A DNA stretch of 64,000 nt. Source: Alopecurus myosuroides (Eukaryota > Streptophyta > Magnoliopsida > Poales > Poaceae). The first letter of the stretch is position 1; each line of letters begins with the position of its first letter. Of the stretch, positions 54,961 to 64,000 are shown piece after piece. The DNA is taken from positions 721,180,310-721,244,309 of the forward strand of contig CM054057.1 in assembly GCA_028641055.1 (NCBI GenBank), read 5' to 3'. The translations under genes were made by a program, and so were the position numbers. The notes under the pieces are model-generated. The model worked only from the letters and a program-made list of their open reading frames with translations. It was not told the origin of the DNA and ran no database searches.

Positions 54961-56510
54961 ACCATCTCAAGATATAGCTTCCGCATCGACCATACGATCA
55001 CAGAGCCAGCCACTGTGGAAGAACCCAGACCGCCACCCTTATCTTTTTCGGTATCCGGCTAGTGAATTTTTATGTAGCTAAGGCTTGTGACCACATTCTG
55101 ATGGACTAATAACCTCAGGCGAGCATGGATATATACTGATTCTTGGACCGATAGCGTTTATGGTATAGACCCTACTGATGTGTGTCAATGTATTCAAGTG
55201 TGTGAGGTGCGCAAAATACAATGGGATATGCTGGGTGGCGGAAAACCGGCTAGCCTGCTCTTCTCCCGGGAGAAGATAAACAGAACGTATGAGAGGGGAA
55301 TGGTGTGAGATTCAAACCCTTTACCAGAGGAGGTGTACCTCTTATATAGGGGTGTGCCGCAACCTTATAGACACTAATGTGTGGAACTATAGGTCACTCA
55401 AGTATGATCTATGATAGTATGGCGGCTATCTAGCTTGTTATAGACGGTGTCCAACTGGCCGGTCCGTACAAAGTATGGCGCGGACTTCGCCATCGTGCGG
55501 GTTGTCGGCGAGTGATTTCAAGGCATTTTGGTGCTACTGTTGTGTTCGGCCCGGATTGCATGTGATGGGACCTGACCCACGAGTGGGTGGTGTCAGAACC
55601 CACTTGTCAGGGTATGGCCGTCGGGCCGGTCTTATCGGCCCGTCTTTTCCACCAACTCCTGCAACATCAATACGAAGGGTGGACTTTGGCGCCTTGACTT
55701 GTCTTCTGATGGTTGACGAGAAAAGGGTGCGAGCTGGCGAGGTGACTCGTCTGGAGGCTTCTTATGTTGGATGTACGAGCAGGATGTCGGTCTAGCCACC
55801 AGGCCTCGTAGCATTCCCTTTAGTGGGTACTGGGTTCCCATAATCCCATTAATAGCCCACAAGCCTCCAGGTGACCTACTCCCTCCGTTCCAAAATAGAT
55901 GACTTTCATTTGTCCAAATATGGATATATGTAGACACTAAAACATGTCTACATACATACATGTATGGAAATGTGGAGGTCATCTATTTCGGAACGGGGGG
56001 AGTAAAAATGAGCGTGAAGGGTCTTGATAGTCCCTTGATTAAAGATGCCAGCTTGCGGGACGCGGGCCTTGTGGTCCAGCTCTAGCTTGGGAAGCCCAGG
56101 AGGACGTCGGTCGGTGAGGACTTCGGCCGGTGAGGCGTCTTTCCTGTCCGCACGGTCCCGTTGTGTAGAGATCTTGTTAGGAACGCCACTTCCTAGCTAG
56201 CTGGGCGTCAAATGGGTCGTGGCACTTGGGGTTCCGCAACCACACCTGAAGATGGAGCAATAACATGTGATAATGAAGACTTTCCTCGATTCCTGTGGGA
56301 ATGTTGGCGTAATTGGTACTTAATTTGCGGTAGTAGAGTGACACGTGGCGTCCAACGGTTCACAAGATGTGGTGGGCCTATGCCTGGGCCTACTTAAGGC
56401 GAGGCGAGGCAAACAAGGAGCAGATTCCTCCATTTATCTTTCGCCTCCTTGCCTTCATCTTATTCTTCTTTCTCCTCTTCTACCACCACATCAAGGTATC
56501 CGATTGTTGG
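54961..56510 (-). mobile_element. LTR-like DNA carrying a Stowaway MITE
   Basis: 55190-55870 has a reversed TATA phrase (CTTATATAGGGG at about 55341) and GC-rich blocks typical of LTRs, but ends and partner are not found. 56005-56500 continues with similar composition. No coding sequence. Confidence 0.35.
55877..56004. mobile_element. Stowaway (Tc1/Mariner) MITE with TA target
   Basis: CTCCCTCCGTTCCAAAATAG at 55879 and its inverted partner, ending CGGAACGGGGGGAG at 56002, flanked by TA on both sides. The 124-bp element is largely palindromic (GACTTTCATTTGTCC against the other arm). It matches the abundant grass Stowaway MITEs of the Thalos/Athos type. Confidence 0.93.
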
Positions 56511-57066
56511 ATATATGCCAAATGGGGGTATATCCGACATCGGCCAAAGTCCGGATTACCAAGGTGGCCCACAGGTAATGGAGCAAAGTCCATTGGGTGG
56601 CTCAGTAAGCTGACGCATAGGAAGCCGAATTCTAGAAGAACCCGGATCACGGCCAAATACGTGGTCCGGTTTGGAGAAGAAGCCGTATGCCTTACTTTCG
56701 AAGAATAGGAATACTTTCCATAGTATTCTAGGTTTCCTTCCTGTAAGCCCTATTCCGGCTATCTATATAAAGCCGGACGGGAGCTGACGAAAGACATAAT
56801 AGATAAGAGAGATAAAATAGCGAGAAGCTAATTCGCCGGGAAGTTCATCCTCGCTGAGTTGGCGAAACCCTACTCACATTGTATTTTGTATACTTTAGGC
56901 TTCCGCCTGATTTAGTGAGATTGCAGGAGTAGGAACGCTTCCTTAGTTGTGACGTACCGAACCTGGGTAAATCGTGTCTCGTTTCCACTCTCTCACTTTT
57001 CCACCGACGGCTCTATTAGCGAGACTATGGCACCCCTTGCCATGAACCTAACTAAGAAAACTTGAC
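56511..57066 (+). mobile_element. Gypsy-type 5' LTR
   Basis: Begins TGTTGGATATATGCC and has a TATA box CTATCTATATAAAGCC (about 56759-56774) and a GAACCTGGGTAAATCG phrase downstream. A Gypsy gag follows in the same orientation. The exact 3' border near 57066 is uncertain because the primer-binding site (TGACACCGACTG) is not a perfect match to a known tRNA from memory. Confidence 0.6.
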
Positions 57067-57827
57067 ACCGACTGTAACCTACATGCATCCACGATGAAGG
57101 TCAAGGACGGTAGGTGGTGCAGCTCAATGCTCATGCTGGCATAGATGGAGGGCTATGTCGAGTGTTGCCTCCTGCTTCCTCGAGCCAGGTCAACAAGGCG
57201 GGCGCCTACTATGGAGAGGGTGCCGATAACGGCGATGAATGAGAGTATTTTTTTGTGGAGTTCCTCGACCAAAGGCTCTCACTTTCGGTGTGCCCCTTTC
57301 TCCTACAGCTATTGAGAATGTATGGGATTTAGATCCATGATCTAAGCCCCAACAACCTCGTCCAGATCGTTGGCTTTTCCTGTTATTGTGAGGGCTACTT
57401 GGGCATCTCGCCCCACAAGTGGATGTGGTGCTCGATATTATATCTTCGGGCGCAGACTCAAGGTGGACGAGGTGTCATGCGGGAGTGCGGCGCGGCCGCT
57501 GTCTATAGGTGGTCTATGAACTTCCCCAATCTAGGGATCCTCGAGACAGTGATGCTCTAGCTCAAGAGTTGTTTGTTTTATTTCCTGGATATTCGAACAA
57601 ATGGTGGTGGTGGTGGTTTGGATCCATTCTCCGTAGGCCTCTCATGACACAAGAAGACTTGGAGATCGAGGTGTTGGGCGACCACCATGAAGTTGGGGAG
57701 CTCTGTGAGCGATTGACGATGCTAGTTGAGGGTGGCATGACCGGACTGCGTCTTATCACTTGTTGGTGGCTCCGCCAGATCTAGTCGCTCCAGACGTGTG
57801 AACGAAATTGCTTCTATTAGTTCCAGG
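57067..57827 (+). pseudogene. Gypsy gag N-terminal region (Transposase_28-like), degenerate
   Basis: At about 57292-57540 one frame reads PFLLQLLRMYGI, a stop, IHDLSPNNLVQIVGFSCYC, then EGYLGISPHKWMWCSILYL, the pattern of the putative gypsy type transposon domain found at the N-terminus of grass Gypsy gag. A later frame (57509-57784) is open with a poly-Trp GGTGGTGGTGG tract. The stop and frame changes show it is inactive. The Copia whose LTR begins at 62941 inserted here, and the CACTA then separated the two. Confidence 0.65.
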
Positions 57828-57830
57828 AGT

Positions 57831-58170
57831 CACTACCGGAATCGGGCCAGACGCCGACGGCCGGCGGCCCTCGGGGAAGATCGGATTCCTCTCGGCGTAT
57901 ACCTACGCCGACAGCCGCCCTCGGCGTAGGGCCCTCGGCGTACACCCCTGTCGGCGTATGGGCTTTGGCCGTCGGCGTATAGATTCCCGTCGGCGTATAC
58001 TTCAGTGGGACCCACCGTTGTCAGAACGGAATCCGTTCCACGGATTACAGACGCCGACGGCCCCCCTCGGCGTATTGGAGGGCCACGTGGAGGTCCCTGC
58101 GGGCCTGGCCCAAGGGCTACGCCGACGGCATCCCCTCGGCGTAGGGGTACATACGCCGACGGCCCCCCCT
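57831..58170 (+). repeat. Left subterminal repeats of the CACTA element
   Basis: TACGCCGACGGC, ACGCCGACAGCC and the complementary CCTCGGCGTA alternate about ten times in both orientations, often as close inverted pairs around CCCC or CCCT. In CACTA elements such motifs are binding sites for the element's regulatory protein. Confidence 0.8.
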
Positions 58171-58754
58171 CGGCGTAGGGGTACAATATTTCAATTTTTT
58201 TCAAAAAAAAATTTGAATGTTTTTTTTTGAATTTTTTCTGAGTTTTTTTATTTCACTTATTTAACCACTTAATCACACTATAGTCACATTTATATTTATC
58301 TTTAACCATTTTTATTTTTAACCTAAATTACTCGTTTCTACTAACACTTCCCGATCGGTCACCCATCATGAGATTGCTCCAGCCCCAGCACGCTTAACTT
58401 CGTAATTCCTTCCTTGTGAGATACCTAGAAACAACGGATGTGTTGTTGTCAATATTATCCAATCTATCCTGTTAACCTTAACCCTTGGACCATCAATGTC
58501 ACACTATTTTATTTTGTGAATTCAAACAATTATTTAAGTAAAAAATAATAACTAGTAATAAATTTGAATTCAAATAATCTTTAATTTAAATAATAATTAA
58601 CATTTTTGTCTTTTCTATTTAATATTGAAAAATTCATATCTATCGATCCGTAAATCGAAATTTGACAAATAATATGTCTATATCGATTAGAAAAATGAGA
58701 GAAATTCAAATATGACATCCATATAATATTTTCCATCATATATAATACTTTTTT
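58171..58754 (+). other. Spacer inside the CACTA element
   Basis: T-rich then AT-rich, with no coding signal. 58350-58440 has a CCGATCGGTCACCCATC phrase seen in other grass repeats. The tandem array begins after it. Confidence 0.4.
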
Positions 58755-61700
58755 TCTGTCCATTAAAGAAAAAAACAATTTTCCATTTCCCGAGTGTAAA
58801 AAATTGGTTTTTTTGTGAAGGACCTACCGCAAATGTGTTGCAAAACTTGAGAGATATAATTTTTAAAAATACTAGACCATGTTATATGCACAAATAACCA
58901 ATTTGTTTCATATGAAAAGGTTTCCATCCACCTCTTTTGAAGAACAGAAGTTTCTGCCGATTCCGCTGGAAACTGGTCAAATTTGAACTACAGGTACCTC
59001 ATAGTTTTCTCATGATTTTGGAAAAAATCATTTTTAGGTACACAAGTACCTATTTCAACATAGATACACCAAGAGTTTCTCAATATTCAACCCCTAGCTA
59101 CGAACGGTCATGCCCGTCGCCTTAACTTTTTCCTCAAACGGGGTTAGAAAATTCCAAAAAATTCAAAGAAAACCAAAATGATGCGAGACCTTCGCGTGGT
59201 GTCATTATATAGGTCCTAGTATACACCAAAAATAATAAACTTGGAATACGACAGTTGTGTTGAAAATGTGTTCACAAAAATTAGCCATCTCCTACGAACA
59301 TTCCTGGGTTTCGGGCCAAACGACGAGTGTTATGGTCATATCCATGGCATAGTTTGTTCAAATGTTCCCATATTACACACAAACATGCATCTTGGAAGCA
59401 CGGACAATGTTGACGGAGGAAGTTTTCCTTTTCATCGAAGAAAAAAACCATTTTCCATGTCCCGAGTGTAAAAATAGGGTTTTTTGTGAAGGACCTACCG
59501 CAAATATGTTGCAAAACTTGAGAGCTATAATTTTTGAAAATACTAGACCATGTTATATGCACAAATAACCAATTTGTTTCGTATGAAAAGGTTTCCATCC
59601 ACCTCTTTTGAAGAACAGAAGTTTCTGCCGATTCCGCTGGAAACTGGTCAAATTTGAACTACATGTACCTCATAGTTTGCTCATGATTTTTGGCAAAAAT
59701 CATTTTTAGGTACACAAGTACCTATTTCAATATAGATACACCAAGATTTTCTCAATATTCAACCCCTAGCTACGAACGGTCATGCCCGCCGCCTTGATTT
59801 TTCCTCGAACGGGGTTAGAAAATTCCAAAAAATTCAAAAAAAACCAAAATGATGCGAGACCTTCGCGTGGTGTCATTATATAGGTCCTAGTATACACCAA
59901 AAATAATAAACTTGGAATACGACAGTTGTGTTGAAAATGTGTTCACAAAAATTAGCTATCTCCTACGAACATTCCTGGGTTTCGCGCCAAATGACGAGTG
60001 TTATGGTCATATCCATGGCATAGTTTGTTCAAATGTTCCCATATTACACACAAACATGCATCTTGGAAGCACGGACAATGTTGACGGAGGAAGTTTTCCT
60101 TTTCATCGAAGAAAAAAACCATTTTCCATGTCCCGAGTGTAAAAAATAGGGTTTTTTGTGAAGGATCTACCGCAAATATGTTGCAAAACTTGAGAGATAT
60201 AATTTTTAAAAATACTAGACCATGTTATATGCACAAATAACCAATTTGTTTCATATGAAAAGGTTTCCATCCACCTCTTTTGAAGAACAGAAGTTTCTGC
60301 TGATTTCGCTGGAAACTGGTCAAATTTGAACTACAGGTACCTCATAGTTTTCTCATGATTTTGGAAAAAATCATTTTTAGGTACACAAGTACCTATTTCA
60401 ACATAGATACACCAAGAGTTTCTCAATATTCAACCCCTAGCTACGAACGGTCATGCCCGTCGCCTTAACTTTTTCCTCAAACGGGGTTAGAAAATTCCAA
60501 AAAATTCAAAGAAAACCAAAATGATGCGAGACCTTCGCGTGGTGTCATTATATAGGTCCTAGTATACACCAAAAATAATAAACTTGGAATACGACAGTTG
60601 TGTTGAAAATGTGTTCACAAAAATTAGCCATCTCCTACGAACATTCCTGGGTTTCGGGCCAAACGACGAGTGTTATGGTCATATCCATGGCATAGTTTGT
60701 TCAAATGTTCCCATATTACACACAAACATGCATCTTGGAAGCACGGACAATGTTGACGGAGGAAGTTTTCCTTTTCATCGAAGAAAAAAACCATTTTCCA
60801 TGTCCCGAGTGTAAAAATAGGGTTTTTTGTGAAGGACCTACCGCAAATATGTTCCAAACTTGAGAGCTATAATTTTTGAAAATACTAGACCATGTTATAT
60901 GCACAAATAACCAATTTGTTTAATATGAAAAGTTTTCCATCCACCTCTTTTGAAGAACAGAAGTTTCTGCCGATTCCGCTGGAAACTGGTCAAATTTGAA
61001 CTACAGGTACCTCATAGTTTGCTCATGATTTTTGGCAAAAATCATTTTTAGGTACACAAGTACCTATTTCAACATAGATACACCAAGAGTTTCTCAATAT
61101 TCAACCCCTAGCTATGAACGGTCATGCCCGCCGCCTTGATTTTTCCTCGAACGGGGTTAGAAAATTCCAAAAAATTCAAAAAAAACCAAAATGATGCGAG
61201 ACCTTCGCGTGGTGTCATTATATAGTTCCTAGTATACACCAAAAATAATAAACTTGGAATACGACAGTTGTGTTGAAAATGTGTTCACAAAAATTAGCTA
61301 TCTCCTACGAACATTCCTGGGTTTCGCGCCAAATGACGAGTGTTATGGTCATATCCATGGCATAGTTTGTTCAAATGTTCCCATATTACACACAAACATG
61401 CATCTTGGAAGCACGGACAATGTTGACGGAGGAAGTTTTCCTTTTCATCGAAGAAAAAAACCATTTTCCATGTCCCGAGTGTAAAAAATAGGGTTTTTTG
61501 TGAAGGATCTACCGCAAATATGTTGCAAAACTTGAGAGATATAATTTTTGAAAATACTAGACCATGTTATATGCACAAATAACCAATTTGTTTCATATGA
61601 AAAGGTTTCCATCCACCTCTTTTGAAGAACAGAAGTTTCTGCCGATTTCGCTGGAAACTGGTCAAATTTGAACTACAGGTACCTCATAGTTTGCTCATGA

Positions 61701-62432
61701 TTTTTGGAAAAAATCATTTTTAGGTACACAAGTACCTATTTCAACATATATACACCAAGAGTTTCTCAATATTCAACCCCTAGCTACGAACGGTCATGCC
61801 CGCCGCCTTGACTTTTTCCTCAAACGGGGTTAGAAAATTCCAAAAAATTCAAAATAAAATAAATGATGCGAGACCTTCGCGTGGTGTCATTATATAGGTC
61901 CTAGTATACACCAAAAATAATAAACTTGGAATACGACAGTTGTGTTGAAAATGTGTTCACAAAAATTAGCTATCTCCTACGAACATTCCTGGGTTTCGGG
62001 CCAAATGACGAGTGTTATGGTCATATCCATGGCATAGTTTGTTCAAATGTTCCCATATTACACACAAACATGCATCTTGGAAGCACGGACAATGTTGATG
62101 GAGGAAGTTTTTCTTTTCATCGAAGAAAAAAACCATTTTCCATGTCCTGAGTGTAAAAAATAGGGTTTTTTGTGAAGGACCTACCGCAAATATGTTGCAA
62201 AACTTGAGAGCTATAATTTTTGAAAATACTAGACCATGTTATATGCACAAATAACCAATTTGTTTAATATGAAAATGTTTCCATCCACCTCTTTTGAAGA
62301 ACAGAAGTTTCTGCCGATTTCGCTGGAAACTGGTCAAATTTGAACTACAGGTACCTCATAGTTTGCTCATGATTTTTTGCGAAAATCATTTTTAGGTACA
62401 CAAGTACCTATTTCAACATAGATACACCAAGA
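58755..62432 (+). repeat. Tandem array, about 5.5 copies of a 671-bp unit
   Basis: The marker CTTGGAATACGACAGTTG occurs at about 59240, 59911, 60583, 61253 and 61925, spacings of 671, 672, 670 and 672. Copies are very similar. Alternating units share variants (for example GGGCCAAACGACGAG in the units at 59240 and 60583, CGCGCCAAATGACGAG in those at 59911 and 61253), which suggests duplication of a two-unit block. Confidence 0.93.
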
Positions 62433-62938
62433 ATTTGGCAAAATAAAGGTTTTTTTTAAACACACACGCAAACGGCATGCGCATCGCGATCGAGCAAAGA
62501 AAAAAAAAACAATACCTACGCCGACGGCATCCCCTCGGCGTAGGGTTAGGTACGATCGAACGGGAAGAAAAAAAATTCCTCCATCTACGCCGACGGCACC
62601 CCCTCGGCGTAGGGTTAGTTTTTTTTTAACCTCACACGCACTCACACGATACGGTCGAACGCGGGGAAAAAAATCATTCACCTACGCCGACGGCACCCCC
62701 TCGGCGTAGCCTATCACGTAACGGGCCGCGTTCGAAGGGCGTAACGGGGCATCCCTACGCTGAGGGGGAGAGATACGCCGACGGTGCCCCCTCGGGGTAG
62801 CCTCCATACGCCGAGGGGGAGGAGACGCCGACGGGCAGGCGGGTGGCCAATCGTACCGACCACGCTACGCCGAGGGGGCCGATACTTGGCCGTCGGCGTA
62901 TCCGCCGGCCGTCGGCGTCTATGGTGTTTCCCGTAGTG
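62433..62938 (+). repeat. Right subterminal repeats of the CACTA element
   Basis: CTACGCCGACGGC followed by CCCCTCGGCGTAG recurs four to five times between 62515 and 62820, each an imperfect hairpin, then single motifs to the terminus. Confidence 0.8.
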
Positions 62939-62940
62939 AG

Positions 62941-63432
62941 TGTTTTACCTAAACGGCAGTGAGAGAGAGTGAAGGAAGGGAGTATGTGCCAAAGAGATTT
63001 TGGGTTACGTCAATTTTTCATTGCTATTTCCCTTCTTATATAGGGGCTTGTGTACAAAGTCGACTATCCTTTCCAATTCGCACTATTACAGGTTGGTAAT
63101 GTCTGTTACTCGGAACCATTGTTCGCGATTTCATGACACAAATCATAAAGGACTACCCCCACGGATTCGAAAACACTATAGATGATTACTAGCTCGTCCT
63201 ATGTACCTACTGTGTACTTCTGGAAAACCGGCTCCTAGTGAGCACCCAGAACGTAACTACTGGCTGCTAGAGAGCATCTGGCCACTATTGCAACATCCCT
63301 GTAACAGACTCTCGGGAGGTTGACTACCTCGACCCGGGGACACTCCACCAAGTCGGAACATTTTGCCAGCTGGACGAGCACCCATAAGCCGCCTGCTTCC
63401 CGCTAGCCGACCAGGAACACCGGCCTATTTCA
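62941..63432 (-). mobile_element. Copia 3' LTR
   Basis: TGTTTTACCTAAACGG to CCTATTTCA, 492 bp with TG and CA ends, close to 2030-2519. The pol remnant on its right in minus orientation makes it the 3' LTR. The first T is also the last base of the CACTA target duplication. Confidence 0.82.
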
Positions 63433-64000
63433 ATAATAAATCCCTAGGCCTGAGTTCTGGCTTCACCTCGACCATGCCGATTCTTGATCCTAGCCCCGTG
63501 AGCCGGACTCGTCCAAGTGGTTGGCACGAATTCCATCTCTATCTTCTTCGTCTCCAAGCAGTCCTGGATGAAGTGGTACTTCAACTCGTTCTGTTTTGAG
63601 CGCCTGTAGAAGAAGGGGTTCTTGAAGAGTGTGATTGTTGACTTGTTGTTGACCTGGAGTGCGACTTGCTTGGCTTTGCCGTTGCTGAAATCGGCCAGAA
63701 ACTGAGCCAGCCAGATCCCCTGGCAAGCAGCCATGGCAGCAGCTACGTATTCTGACTCGCGGCTCCAGAGAGCTATGATCTTCCCCTTCTAGGACTGCCA
63801 GGTACCTGGGATGTTCGCTAGGAATAACAGCATGCAAGACGTTCTTTCCCACAAGTCTACCTCATCAACCAGGTCGTTTTTGCTGTAGCCGACCTTGCGT
63901 GGTGCACCCGAAATTCTCCCATACCTATATCCGAGTCCCGGAGACCCTAAAATGTACCGTAGGATGTCCTTCACCGCCGCTCGGTGCTCCCGAATCAACC
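63433..64000 (-). pseudogene. Copia pol (RNase H end) remnant
   Basis: Reading leftward from the window end: AAVKDILRYILGSPGLGYRY, then PGTWQS, a stop where Gln is usual, KGKIIALWSRESEYVAA and QGIWLAQFLADFSNGKAKQV, then YHFIQDCLETKKIEMEFVP. This is the conserved C-terminal RNase H region of Copia polyproteins. It carries at least one stop (about 63790). The rest of the element lies beyond the window. Confidence 0.85.

Larger units (their letters stand above)
57828..62941 (+). mobile_element. Non-autonomous CACTA element with AGT target duplication
   Basis: Starts CACTACCGGAATCGGGCC at 57831 and ends GGTGTTTCCCGTAGTG at 62938. AGT flanks both ends (57828-57830 and 62939-62941), the 3-bp duplication of CACTA elements. 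TACGCCGACGGC and its complement recur many times in both subterminal regions (57850-58165 and 62515-62920). The 5.1-kb element encodes no transposase; about 70 percent of it is a 671-bp tandem array. The short repeated frames in that array start with TTG, not ATG. Confidence 0.93.

Noticed and set aside
57643..57656. TCATGACACAAGA similarity between the Gypsy gag region and the Copia LTRs
   Set aside because: Thirteen bases with no matching flanks, and its spacing differs from that in the LTRs.
59241..62150. Five repeated frames of 74-76 codons in the CACTA array
   Set aside because: They start with TTG, not ATG, occur once per tandem unit and have no domain. Their conservation follows from the recent duplication of the units.

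Overview
The window looks like intergenic DNA from a large, transposon-rich grass genome, most probably Triticeae (wheat, Aegilops or barley relatives). I judge this from the mix of elements: Copia and Gypsy LTR elements, CACTA elements with subterminal repeats, a Stowaway MITE starting CTCCCTCCGTTCC, Helitrons with grass-type GC hairpin and CTAG ends, a PIF/Harbinger element, and FAR1/MULE and Ulp1-like genes. It also carries two genes of families common in grasses. No database search was possible, so species and family names are not fixed. Features are placed by reading frames, motifs, splice signals, terminal repeats and target-site duplications.

Only two loci look like ordinary host genes. 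A DUF4220/DUF594 membrane-protein gene (3092-5259) is broken by one frameshift. An apparently intact BAHD acyltransferase gene (26501-27964) has one intron of 144 bases.

Layout. 1-2519: minus-strand Copia gag/protease remnant with its primer-binding site and two LTR copies. 3092-5259: DUF4220 gene. 5517-13600: a Helitron end and a Copia LTR, the Copia being interrupted by a 5.8-kb element with 95-bp terminal inverted repeats and two unfamiliar ORFs. 13637-19902: a deleted Gypsy-type element on the minus strand beside an inverted piece of the same family. 19903-25783: the 3' part of a CACTA element with a multi-exon gene combining transposase-associated domains and an Ulp1-like protease. 26501-27964: BAHD gene. 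28437-34197: a decayed FAR1/MULE transposase gene facing a decayed Ulp1-like gene, then a CACTA end. 34198-38706: retroelement pieces and AT-rich DNA. 38715-43502: a three-level nest, hAT containing a Helitron containing a Harbinger with an intact transposase. 43595-44606: an inverted-repeat element around a GTAC-rich minisatellite. 44607-57827: a small Helitron, gene fragments, LTR pieces, a Stowaway MITE and a Gypsy gag. 57831-62938: a CACTA element filled by about 5.5 copies of a 671-bp repeat, inserted one base into a Copia LTR (62941-63432). The pol of that Copia runs off the window end.

The genes do not form a pathway. What connects them is insertion history. The observations best worth checking are the 5.8-kb element with two non-transposase ORFs, a similar ORF near 49.5 kb, the FAR1 plus Ulp1 pair, and the intact Harbinger transposase in its nest.
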